DNA from: Dichotomocladium elegans
Taxonomy: Eukaryota > Mucoromycota > Mucoromycetes > Mucorales > Lichtheimiaceae
Reading direction: 5' to 3'
NCBI GenBank assembly: GCA_025716815.1
Contig: JAIXMN010000005.1
Location: forward strand, 1,240,001 to 1,304,000
Length of the DNA stretch: 64,000 nucleotides
Part shown: positions 1 through 11,634 of the stretch, piece by piece
Layout: each line of letters begins with the position of its first letter
How positions within the stretch are numbered: position 1 is the stretch's first letter
The notes under the pieces: generated by a model
The model's database searches: none
Seen by the model: only the letters and a program-made list of their open reading frames with translations
What the model was told of the DNA's origin: nothing
Program-made: the position numbers and the translations under genes

Positions 1-44
1 TTAGTTCCTACTTCGTCCTTTTTTCGACCCACTTCCTCATTCAC

Positions 45-979
45 CTTCCGTTTTCGCTTTCTTCTGCCTGAAAGCATGTCATTTGAAATCTCTGCAACTG
101 TGAACTTATGAATGAAGTTTCTGCTATCCGACTTTTCTCCGCTTCTTTCCAGATCAAGCTCCCAACTTACCATGTCAGGTCGTTCATCAAAGCATGATAT
201 GATGATACCCAAGAAATGGGGATCCAGGTACTGATAAGAGAGCTGTGTCCGTAAGTCTAGAAAACAAGGTTACCCTTGGTAAGGATAGTGCAGATTTTTC
301 GCCATGTAGAGGACGTCGGGTCAACATGCCTACATGAGATGGAAAGACGGTGATATGTGGATGGCTATGATACTGAAAGGAACTGGTGGTGAATGACGAG
401 GTTTTCTGGGTTTTTTTTTTGCAGATACAACTAATCATCTCGTCGAGCTTACTTACCCACCCAATCACTCGCATGTTTTTGCCATTTCTCTTGGCCAGTT
501 CCTAATCAATGATGATGTTGGTCACCCTTTTTTAAGACAACAGTGCAGCCTATGTAGATATGCATTGCAAGAGCTGTGCCCCCTGGTCTCAAAGCAATAT
601 ATCCATGTACCTCTGCCGCTTCCGCAGCAAGATGAAGCTGCTCCGGCGCAATTTCGACTCGGTCCTTGCGTTTATCGGAACGTGTCAAGAGGGACACTGC
701 ATGGATTCGCGCCAATGCACGAGTGGACACAAAAGGATTGGTGTTTTTTAATCCCTGTTGCGCCCGAAGCAATGTCAGCAAACATGCCAGGATATGGTTT
801 CCACGCAGTACACACTTGCCACTCGCCGATGAGCATCCCGATGATCTCTTCCTGATGATTCATAGGGTCAGCCAACGGGCTGAACAGTTGTAAGTAGCAA
901 ACACAACCTTTTCGGTGGAAAGCGCATGGGCGAGCATGAGATGGTACACACTCGCTTGTATTTCGACTTTCATCAACAT
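45..979 (-). CDS. BRCC3: BRCC36/BRCC3-like JAMM deubiquitinase, C-terminus beyond window
   Basis: This is a zinc metalloprotease of the BRCC36 family, which cleaves K63-linked ubiquitin chains in the BRISC/BRCA1-A complexes. The exons read on the minus strand are 908-979, 816-851, 611-754, 457-501, 330-372, 171-256 and 45-67, and the gene continues past base 1. The N-terminus matches the family (ALSTEKEEIIG carries the catalytic Glu), followed by LTRSDKRKDRVEIAPEQL. The full JAMM set is visible: HSHPH at residues 101-105, then Ser111 and Asp114, fitting H-x-H-x7-S-x2-D. The domain then continues with YLDPHFLGIIISCF. The ATG at 979 gives an N-terminus like the animal protein; an in-frame ATG at 973 is also possible. 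The intron between 330 and 256 appears to begin with GC, not GT. Exon 45-67 is the least certain. Yeasts lack this gene. The upstream gene NTMT1 is divergent. Confidence 0.86.
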
Positions 980-1605
980 CGTGGAGAGTGGGAGAGCTGC
1001 AGGAAAAGTTGCCAAAGCAGTCTAAATTTTGATTGCCTTCGAGGAAGAAAAGAAGGTGTGGCAAGAGCGAGAGAAGGAAGAGGAGAGGTCCGGGCGGGAC
1101 ATCAACATAAGGTTTTGTTGTTGTTTCTCGAACAACTTTAATGCGTGCCCTCCTCTGGTTTCCTACTCAGGTACGGGTGAAACACGCCTTTTTTTTAATT
1201 CAGTGGCTCTGAGTGATGTGATATTTTCCACAGATAAGGTGGTCAGGTTTTGTCGGCTGTCTACCAAGGAAAAGAAAACTATAAATGATTATTATTGTAC
1301 ACAACCATAGAGCAACCAGTGGAACATTTGATTGGAAGACAACAAGGAAAACGAGCTTGTCAAGGGAAGGGCAAAGCAAAACCCTGGCGAAGCGTGTGTA
1401 TGTGTATGTGTGACTTAGCTCGGGGGATGGGGGAGGTTGGATCCGATCAAAGCGGCATTTTCTTGGCTGTTTTGGAGGGATAGCAACCGATCAGAGTAAA
1501 CGATGCCAATTGTAGGCATACCCCAATATTTGTTCTGATTCATGCCCACTGATATTGGTGCTATATGTTGCGTAGGGACTTAAAGCAGACGACCAACTTA
1601 AGCTC
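980..1605. other. Intergenic region between divergent genes
   Basis: This 626-base stretch separates the starts of the BRCC36-like gene (minus) and the methyltransferase gene (plus), so it should hold both promoters and 5' leaders. I see no convincing reading frame or repeat in it. Confidence 0.6.
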
Positions 1606-2494
<889 letters not shown>

Positions 2495-2643
2495 ACAAGA
2501 ATAGACCAAATGTATTCCCACTAATAAATCACAACTAAGCAATAGCTAATGATGAAGGAAAAATCCCTGTAGATTGTATTGAATGTTTTTAATGCATCAA
2601 TGATGAAAGAGAAAGGAAAGAAAGAACGAGTAGCAATAACCGT

Positions 2644-3441
2644 TTATTTCTCCTGGAGAAAGAAGGGGTTTGAGGATCATCACGTCAGTTAACTAACCCC
2701 GCACATGAAGCAGAATACACTGTACTTACAGGGATCTCAACTTCACCAGCATCGATGGCGGCACAGAGGTCCTTGGGGCTCTGGCCATCAACAGTGCAGC
2801 CGACCGAGTTGGCGGTGCCGAGGATCTCCTTCACGGTACCCTTGAGCTCACGAGCGAACGACTTGAAGCGCATGGTGCGGGCAATCTCAATGATCTCCTC
2901 AAGAGGAATGTTACCACTGTGCTTGACTTTAATAGCAATAACCATCAATACGCATGTTCTTATGATTCCTGTATTACTGCCAGACTTACTGTTCTTCTCC
3001 TTCTTGCGGTCACGTGGGGGCTCCTTGAGGGCCTTGATGACGAGCGAAGAGGCGGAGGGCACGACGGCAACCTGAGCCTGACGGTTCTGGATGGTCAACT
3101 GGATGGTGACACGGAGACCCTTCCAGTCCTTGGTGTTCTTCATGATATCTTCGCCAACCTTCTTGGGCGACAGACCAAGAGGACCAATCTTGGGGGCTAT
3201 TCCACAATTATCAATTACACAGATTCTTCATTCCTTACACGCCCATGAGAGCTCTATTTTTTTATGTCGCATACCGAGGGCCGAGGAAGCAGCCAATTCA
3301 CCACCTAATTGTCATATTTCTTTAGAAAAGAACAGTCGACGCTGTGTATCGTAATATATCGTTTCGATAACGGAACGTGAACATACCCGTGGCGCGCAAG
3401 TAGATGATCTTAACCTCGGAGGGATCGAATTTGGGAGGCAT
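2644..3441 (-). CDS. RPL12: 60S ribosomal protein L12 (uL11)
   Basis: This is a protein of the large-subunit stalk base, binding 25S rRNA at the GTPase-associated centre. Five exons are read on the minus strand: 3387-3441, 3275-3304, 2990-3196, 2730-2926 and 2644-2652. They give exactly 165 aa, the usual length. Seen: [20 protein letters not shown] at the start, then [50 protein letters not shown] and [12 protein letters not shown]. Two exons are very small: 30 nt (3275-3304, coding for [11 protein letters not shown] with its flanks) and a 9-nt last exon (2644-2652, Glu-Lys-stop) behind a good polypyrimidine tract. If the terminal intron were missed, the protein would instead end in an unrelated 12-residue tail. 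The Met-Pro-Pro-Lys start is the kind of N-terminus Tae1/NTMT1 methylates. Confidence 0.95.
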
Positions 3442-4225
3442 CTGTGGATAAACAGTTATACCAATGAATCAACACGCTGGTGTGGATGGATGGATGGATG
3501 CATGGGCTCTTCAGTACCTTGCGTCGATGTAAAAGGAGGATATCATCTTCGCAGCGGTTGATTTCCCTTTTCCGAACGCCCCTCGACCCATCTGGGATTC
3601 AATATTTTAGGTTCACCAATCATCATCAGAGTTTCTATTTCTGGGGACAGAATGAATGCCACTAGAATGGTTCATTATTATTTTCTTTTTGAGGATGGGA
3701 AAAAAAAAAAACACTTTGACATTATCATCGAAACACAAGCATTCAAAGGAAACCGTCCTGTCTTGTAGCAGATCAAAGTTCGCTTAGGGATAAGGTCTCT
3801 CAAAGATCCATATCGCTATCAAACTTTTTTCTTCCATAACGCATTTTGTCAGAAGAACCAATGCGCCTCTTAAACATAGACATCAGGGAATCCAAAGAAA
3901 GCAGATAGAATAGGGAACGACTAGAGAGATCGAACTGATGGCAAGAAAGGAATTCGCTTTCGCTATCGATTCCATATTATTATTGATCTCACCTGCAGTG
4001 CGCCTCAATCAGCCAAAGTTATAGGAGGGGGTGAGCTTCAACTTCCCTCATTTCTGCTAACAGTTCTTTTTTTACCAATGCGGTGGAGCAAGCTATATCC
4101 AATACTACTACTAAATGCCAGGATATGCGCATACAATATGTCATAAATATCTACCCGCTCTGGATTCGTGCTTATAAAACATTCATCATTTCTTTTTATT
4201 ACCAAAGAAGAGGCACAAAAGTAGT
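3442..4225. other. Intergenic region upstream of RPL12
   Basis: These 784 bases lie between the RPL12 start and the RPS8 stop. They should contain the RPL12 promoter and the RPS8 3' end. A run of A's near 3700 and some simple AT-rich sequence are visible. I see no supported gene. Confidence 0.6.
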
Positions 4226-5207
4226 TTACTTGCGGGACTACGGTATATTTCAATCAGCACATTCATCTCACTTTAACCCAGCAAAACGCCCCCGTTGTTC
4301 TTGTGCCCATATTTACCTTGATCTTCTTGAGGTAGAACTCGAGTTCCTTACCCTCAAGGATGTAGCCATCGCAACGACCGCTCTGGCCAGGGCGGGAAGC
4401 AATGACGGCATAGAGGCGACCAGCAGAGAACTGATCATCAAGAAGAGGGTCGACGGCAGCATTTGCCTTGCGAGCCTCGAACTTCTTCTGGACGCTCTTG
4501 GACTTCTGAGCGACAGCGGCGGCGATCTCCTCGGCCTTGGAAGTAACCAACTTCTTCTTGCCAATGGGAAGAGCATAGTGGTTCTCGTACCATTGACGGA
4601 ACGGGGTGGCGTCGATCTGAACAATGGCGCCCTTGACCAAGGTGTTGGTACGGACCAACTCGTTGTTGGTGGCATTGTAAACGACGGTCAAGATACGGGT
4701 CTTGCGGGTAACACCCTCAGAGCCCCAGGAGTAGTTGCCGGCCTCAAGACGGAGACCACGGAACTTGGTATTGCCACCACGAGTGCGGACTGCATGCACG
4801 CGCTTACCGCCGAGCTTGGTGTTGGCTGGGGGACGACCCAACTCAAACCTACGGGACAGAAAACGAACAGTTAATGACTTCAATGTTCGCTCCACTGTCG
4901 CACAGGCCCTCTCTCGCTCAAACCGTCCTTGGGCTAGGATGCTTACTTTCTCTTCTTACGGTACTGAACACGTCTGGCACCGGTGTGTCTAGAAAGAAAA
5001 AAGTAAAATTGCACATTAAGATTCCGTGCTTGTTGCTGCTGCCGCTGCCGTTGTTGTTGCTGGTGAAGCTGCAATTCAACGTTGACCGTCGTTCTCAGTT
5101 TGGGACTTACGATCGCTTGTGCCTCCAGTCGCGGCTGATACCTAATGGATGGATGATATAAGCGGCATTCTGGATGGATGGATGGTCATTACCATCGACT
5201 TACCCAT
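4226..5207 (-). CDS. RPS8: 40S ribosomal protein S8 (eS8)
   Basis: This is a eukaryote-specific protein of the small ribosomal subunit. Five exons are read on the minus strand: 5204-5207, 5111-5141, 4947-4988, 4317-4848 and 4226-4237. They give 206 aa, the family length. The product starts [11 protein letters not shown], continues [32 protein letters not shown] and [14 protein letters not shown], and ends [11 protein letters not shown]. The first exon is only 4 nt (ATG plus G) and the last only 12 nt (Ser-Arg-Lys-stop); both are fixed by conserved protein sequence and good GT/AG sites. Reading straight through the fourth donor would add an unrelated tail after KKIK. The TCF25 gene starts 183 bases away in the opposite direction. 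Confidence 0.95.
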
Positions 5208-5390
5208 ATTGGTCGATGGATGAACGAAAGGAGGGATCACTTATTCGAGGTCATCGCAGATACCACACCACCGCCTCGCTTCCAACTCCGCAGCAAAATG
5301 TATTACAGCAGCAGTAGGATCGGGCTGCGGCGGAAATGAGATATATGAAAAAAAAAACCGACACGAACAGACCCCTCTCCCTTCCATACA
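5208..5390. promoter_or_regulatory. Short bidirectional promoter between RPS8 and TCF25/RQC1
   Basis: Only 183 bases separate the RPS8 ATG (minus) from the TCF25 ATG (plus), so the two divergent genes must share this region for transcription start and 5' leaders. It contains a tandem GGAT/TGGA run just inside the RPS8 first intron and an A-rich run near 5349. No specific factor site can be named from inspection. Confidence 0.6.
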
Positions 5391-7652
5391 ATGTCTTCTC
5401 GTGCCCTTCGGCGGCTTCAAAAGCAACAGCTCCCTGTCCTCGAAGACGCAGAACATTCGGACGAGGAGTTTGATTCCAAGCCCACGAAAAACCTGTTTGA
5501 TCTGGTATGTGCCACTGCGTCTCTATAACAAACACCCGCTGACAGGACAACATTAACACAATGCGCTAAGCTCAATGAAGGAGACGTCGATGACGAAGAA
5601 CAAGAGGAGGAACCCAAGGACGACGAGGAAAATGATGTTGAAAAGCAAAGAACCGGCTCCTCTGTAAATACGTTTCTAAGCTCGTTTGAGCAAGTCTGAC
5701 CGACACACGTTTCCTTTGGTAGATTCCTGCAAAAGTAGGTTCATCGAAAAAGAAGAAGAACAAGAAGAACAAGAAAAAAAGCAAATCCGAAGTGAAAGAT
5801 ATATCCGAAATGAGTATGGAGGAACTTGATAAGGCTCTGAATGAGCTGCAAAATGACAGGTATCTGAAAGAGACAGAGACAGGAGAGATGGAGGGTATGG
5901 CGCAAGTCAGACTGATGGTGGTGCTCTCTGCAAAACTATCCAGCACTTCCGAAGTTGATAACCATAAGTCACTTGAGATGGACTCGCGCGAGCGCCGTTC
6001 TTTGTTATCAATCAGTTACCGCCACCTCGATGCTGAGCAAGAGATGAAGCGTATGTTTGGGTCACGTGTGGTGAATAGCGAAAGTCGAGCTGCAGGACGT
6101 GTGATCAAGCGTTCGAAGCTTTCGACACCAAAGGTGGACTGGCCGCCTTACAAAAAGCAGGGCTTATCGATGGAGCTTCTGGAGACAGTCAACGGCGTTT
6201 CATATTTTGCTTTTAAACATGATGAAGAATACCAGGATGCGCAGCTCGAGTTCTTGAGCACCGTCGCCGTCCATGATGCCAACGCGCTGATGGCCCTTTT
6301 TCACCGTCATCCTTATCATATCGATTGCTTGCTGCAGGTTTCCGAGATTGCAAAGCATAGTGGCGACTGGACCAATGCAGGCGAATGCGTGGAGCGAGCG
6401 CTCTACGCTTGCGAGCGCGCCTTTCATCATCATTTTACATTCGGTTCAGGCACTGTCCGACTGTCCTACAAACGGTCAGAAAATCGCTCTTTTTTCCTTG
6501 CCATTCTTAGACACATTCAATTCTTGGCGCGCCGAGGTTGTTGGCGGACTGCATTTGAGTTCAATAAACTCCTTTTCAGGTATCTCAACGGTCGGGCTCA
6601 TCACAATTCCCTTTTCGAATATAAAACATGTATATCTATATAGTTTGGATCCCGAGGTTGATCCGCTGGGCGCACTCTTGTCCATGGACGCGTATGCATT
6701 GAGTGCCCGGGAGTACGACTTTGTCATACACATGTCCAATATCTGGAAAACTGGTGGATCGATCTATCCTGTTGATTTGATGTCCATGCCGAACTTTGCT
6801 TATTCAACCGCTTATGCCCAGTTTAAACTATCATTGATGGATGAAGCCAGCGAGACACTGAAGAAGGCCATGTGCAAATTTCCGTTGGTTGTGCCTCGTC
6901 TTTTAGAAAAACTTGGAGAAACTGGGGCTATTAATGATCAACCATTTTTGCAAGGGTAAAAGCAATTAATGGGAAAAAGGAGAGGTGGGGAGGGGTGGTG
7001 GACCCATATTTAGTTCTAAAACTCGTACTGCAGTGCCCCAACTCCCTACCTTGAACTTTTAGAGTCTGAGGTAGTGGAGCGTACCCATGAACTGTACAAG
7101 GAGCCCGAAGTCCTCCGTTGGTTCAAAGAAACGGCTCGTTCCATCAGTGATCAGCTGAAGCTTCATACACCACCACGCAAAGTCGACTGCGCCGAACATA
7201 CATCCGCTCCGCTGAGTGTCGTTCGGCATGCTGTTGTATCTGATATCCAAAGCCTATTCGCCTACCTCCCAAGTATTGCTGCTGGCTCGAGCTTCCATAT
7301 GTATGACCCGTTGCCACCTCCTGATTCAGAATCAGGCTATGATCTGGACGACCGGATGCGATCTAACCCGCGGCGAACACATCACCGGCTTCTGAACAAC
7401 TTTTTGGAAAATATTGGTGCCATTGCCCAACCTGGTGATAATCATGCGGCTGCTATGCGCCAATTGATTGAAGAACAGATGCATGTGCTAGGTCGAATTC
7501 CCGGTGCATTCCCAGAGGAAGAAGAAGAGGAAGAGGGAGAAAGAGAATTGCTGGATCAATTAGTAGAACAACAGCTGCAGGAAGCATTGCTCGCTGACCA
7601 CGAGCAGCGGCAGGATGGACAAGGCCAGGGCCATCCACCAGCCCACCCCTAA
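5391..7652 (+). CDS. RQC1: TCF25 / Rqc1 family protein (ribosome quality control)
   Basis: This is a homologue of human TCF25 and yeast Rqc1, a part of the ribosome quality control complex with the Ltn1/Listerin ubiquitin ligase, which handles stalled nascent chains on 60S subunits. The exons are 5391-5504, 5571-5663, 5723-6579, 6644-6955 and 7034-7652, giving 664 aa. Seen: the family N-terminus MSSRALRRLQ, an acidic then Lys-rich low-complexity stretch, then LLSISYRHLDAEQEMKRMFGS, WPPYKKQGLSME, FHRHPYHIDCLLQVSEI and LFSLDPEVDPLGALL, all typical of the conserved TCF25 core. The C-terminus is acidic, then Gln-rich. A 51-nt in-frame purine-rich segment (5860-5910) has GT...AG ends and could be an optional intron. 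It shares a short promoter region with RPS8. Confidence 0.92.
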
Positions 7653-7704
7653 TTGCTCCTTTGATTTGACTGCATTGGAAAATATATTATATTTTTGTGT
7701 ATTT

Positions 7705-9316
7705 CTAGCTGACATCGCTGTTCTGCGAACCAGGAGGTACCCGCCTACCAGACGACAATCCGTTACCAACCGTCCCGCTGCCAGATGACTGCGTGAAGTC
7801 TTGATCGTCGTTGCCAGCGTCCATGGAAGAAGCAGAGGTCAAATCTGGGTTTGAGGTAGAGGGAGTAGTGGTGGTAGTGGTGGGCGTGGTGATTGATGCA
7901 GCTGGTGGTATTGCGGAAGATGATCCACTCGGGTCCTGGTATGTTGCTGTCACTCCAACTGCAGTATCGTCTTTATTCTCGGTCCGGAGGATGGTGGTGT
8001 TGTAACTTTTGCAGTGCTTGCATTTATGATAGAAGAAATGGAATTTAGCACGGGACTTTTGCTCACAGTCATTGCAAAAGATGTAAGAGACGCATGATTC
8101 GTATTCTTTGGGCATTGGCTGTCTTTCTAGTTCTCGGTCAAGTCGCTTAAAATAATCGGACATATCGCCTAGCGATTTTAAGCACGTCGGACACTGGTAT
8201 GATGTTTGGATATACGCAGTGTAACACTGTTTATGGATACAATGGCCGCATGGCTATGGCAAAAGAAAAAAAAACAGGATCATTTGAACTTCTTGTCATA
8301 CTGTCTATAAAAGTGGACAAGTACAAACCATAAAGATAACCGTGCTTGTGCTGGTAAACATATACTCGCCACAAATAGGACAGTCGCTCTCAAGGTTCCG
8401 TTCAATACATCGATGATTATCTTTCATAGCGATTGTCATGCAAATGTTGCATTTCCGGCAATGAAAGAAGTCTTGATTAAGCCCCCTACCCTGACGACAG
8501 ATGCCACAGTCATCGCAGTGGTAAATGGACTTGTTCGGATCGTCATCCCAGAGTTTGCATTTATCGCAATAGTATCGTGCTGCAACTTCACCGCACTCAC
8601 ATATTTTCGCAGCGGGCACAATATGAAAGCAAGACATGCAGAACATCTTTTTCGTATTGGTGCGTATAATGTTGTGATCGCTGTTCTCATCATGACAAAA
8701 TCGACAAGAGAATATCTTCCCGCAACAATCCGCAACGAGCTTCACATTTCGCCGGTAGTGCTTACAACCTTTAATGTTTTTTGCTTCATCCTTCAAGAAC
8801 ACGGACATTCAAAGATAATTAATTTCAAGCAATCCTCTCGGTATCTTTTATCCGGGTTTGTTCGGCTTACATGGTAAGAGATACATTGAGCATCATCGTT
8901 GATATCATTCATGTCATGCTCTACATCTTGGTTGATATCTTTAGGAGGTGGCAGGGTTCCAAAGCGTGTCAAGTGCTGCAAACGAAAATAAACCGATACG
9001 CTAATATTAGACCCATGCTCTCTATCGCTACTGAGGGCCAAAAAATCCGGTCAAACCGAGCACAAAATACCCTGTTTACCTGTAATATTCGGTTTTTCTC
9101 CTTTTCATCAAGCGTGCTGTCAGCACAGGTCTGCTGGATGAGCTTTCGCACCTTCTTCTGATCCGGACGTTCTTTGGACGATTTCATGGTCATTTCCTGC
9201 TGGGGTTGATCGTCTCCTCCCTGCCAGAATCCATCGTCTTCGTGACTTGGGCTAGCCATAGACATGTCTTGATCCATGACAGAGTCAGCATCCGAACGAT
9301 GTCCGCTGCTGGACAT
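7705..9316 (-). CDS. RCHY1: RING and CHY zinc-finger E3 ubiquitin ligase (RCHY1/Pirh2 family)
   Basis: The exons on the minus strand are 9080-9316, 8871-8975, 8329-8790 and 7705-8253, giving 450 aa. The order is: a Ser/Asp/Gln-rich N-terminus; a CHY zinc finger starting KGCKHYRRNVKLVADCC (about residues 121-137); a CTCHY-type Cys/His cluster (CDDCGICRQG, CRKCNICM); a RING finger from CPICGEYMF to QCPTC (about 251-292, built across the third intron with PCGHCIHKQC); and a C-terminal zinc ribbon (CNDCEQKS ... CKHCKSYN). The tail is Ser/Thr-rich. Proteins with this layout act as E3 ligases; the substrate here is unknown. The gene is convergent with TCF25, with only 52 bases between the stop codons. 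Confidence 0.93.
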
Positions 9317-11634
9317 TGGGGTTAAGTGGAGAGAAAAGTGAAAGAAAAACCGAAAGGAAAATCTCAGATTTCTCCTTTATAATTTTTGCTCCGCGCGCCG
9401 CAAGAGGGATTCACTGACCTTTGGACGATCTTACTTGAGACTGATACATGAACACCAGTCCAATATACCAAGTTTCTGACTAATACCAACACTATTTTCC
9501 CGTCTCATTCTTGCAATCTAAAGAAACTATAAAGTGATTATCAATAGTTAAAGCCATATCGAATTGCATTAACACTCTGGATGTATCCCTTTAGAATCGG
9601 AAGCAACCCGTAAAAATATAAACCTTGCGTTATCTGCTTTCAAGTCATATCGTCTGGAATTGATATACAGTCTGTTCGCTTTCTAAGTAGGCGTGTGATC
9701 TGCATGCTTTTACTACGACACCACAGATAAATCATGGGATTTACGACCGCACTTCCCCACTTTTTTGAGTATCATCATGCTAACTTTATTTAGGTAGCCT
9801 ATGAACAAAAGCGTTAGTCATTTCGACCGGAGACTTGAAGTGAATGCGAGCAGAGAACTCGTCTGTATTAGGACCAACATGCTGAATCGTGAACAGTAAT
9901 TAGACCCGCGGAGTAAACATTCCATTAATATGCAACGCTCCAGAGAGCCGCAGGTGTATTCCAATGGTTGAAGAATGGAGTATAATTGTGTGTTACTATT
10001 AACTTTATGCTCATCTATCTTATCAGTCTTCGCAAATATATCGATTACAGTATTAAGAATTTCTTTGTTAGCGATGCAAACTTTCCTCGTCTTTTCTGTG
10101 TTATTATTGCTTGTAAAAATAAGCGAGTCCAGTTGTTCTAGATTGCTACGGCGTTCTGCGCCGCAATTCTATATACAGCATAACACAAGAACGAGTATAG
10201 TGGAAGCATAATGAGCTAAAAAAAAAAAAAGAATATATCCTCGTATATATAGGATAATGAACACAGGGAAATGGTATAGTATAGTCCGGTTTACTTGTTC
10301 GACCTTAGGGCAATGCTGATAGAGGATTCTATCCAATATTTTCTCCGAGTGCCGCTGGACTTACAATACTGTAGGTTGAGAATATTTGGCATTATAGACT
10401 TACTGATTCAGTTAAGGAGCCATAGCCTCTTGGGACAATACCATTTTGTTTCAACGCAGGGAGGTACCGGCAGGCCAGAAAGCCTCTGTCGATATGATCC
10501 CGACGATCAAAAGCCCGATGAAACGTAGCGTCGGCTTGGCATTGCTTAATAATGACGAGCCAGCGGCACACAGCAGTTTTGCGATACCAGCGGCAAAGCA
10601 TCCCGAAAGACTGTATTTAGAGGCCCTCCGAGCTTTAATTACATATCTGCGTTTTATCACAGATGGTTAGCCTTTTAATCGTCAAGCTGCTTCAAGTTAC
10701 CGTTTGATATCGGCTGCAAACATCTTCGTTACCTCAAAGGCTCGTTTGTTTGGGAACATCTTTTGAGGCTGTCTGCAAGCCCTTCCGCTTTACTTTTTCT
10801 GCGGCGCTGCATTTGTATTCATCATGTGAGGGATTTTACTTTCAGATGTTTGCTTGAAATGGAATGAGTCTTGTTTAGACACCAGCATGCGGATCTAGGA
10901 ATGATAATGGTGATAGTCGTCCATCTTATTGTGAGAGTGCCTCAGCACAAAGACCACATGTGTTGGTGGTATCAAGAAAGATCCCTTATGATTTTTTTTT
11001 CCTGGATAACGGCCTCCAATACACTTGCTACCATCCGGATTAACGACCGGCCGGTAGCAGCAGTCAGTTACAAGCCGAAATTTATAAAGATTGAAGCTTA
11101 ATATAAGCCAATTTTTAGAGTTGCTACGCGAGTGTCAACCATGGTCATGAAACCAGTGCCGTCAGTCACTGTGCCTACCGACGACAGAATACAAGGGGAT
11201 GCGCACAATTTGCCTTATGGCATGGTCAGCCACCGCGCACTCCTTGCGTTCACTTGGATCATTGGTAGGACATATGAGTAAGCATTGGATGAATGTCTAT
11301 GAACATGTGTTCAATACGAGTAATTATATTGGGCAATAAATCGAGGAAACAGCTAGTCATTCATACACGATCTTTCCCGGCTGTTAAGCATCTTCACTTT
11401 TATTGCATGATTCTGTCGCTTTCTTTTTACATCAGTACGCACAATTCTGCTATTTTGGTGGGATAAGACAAGCACCAAACACAACAGAAGAGCTCGGGAT
11501 ACAAAAGTGCAAGTGCAGTGGCCGCAAGCTCATTAACATATCATTGCAGAAAGTATATTCATGATCAAGTACATTAATGCAGGCACTAATCGATTTCTAT
11601 GGCACAAAGTAACAAACATAGTCGTAGATATCCT
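9317..11634. other. Gene-free AT-rich stretch
   Basis: This 2.3-kb stretch lies between the RCHY1 start and the TFIIE-alpha stop. Only short frames without recognisable motifs or good splice patterns are present (for example 10446-10670 and 10871-11101). It may hold the RCHY1 promoter and decayed mobile DNA, but no family could be recognised. Confidence 0.5.

Noticed and set aside
4083..4874. 263-codon plus-strand frame across RPS8
   Set aside because: It is the antisense of the RPS8 main exon; the RPS8 protein on the minus strand is unmistakable.
6200..6433. Minus-strand frame inside TCF25
   Set aside because: A shadow of the conserved TCF25 coding exon on the other strand.
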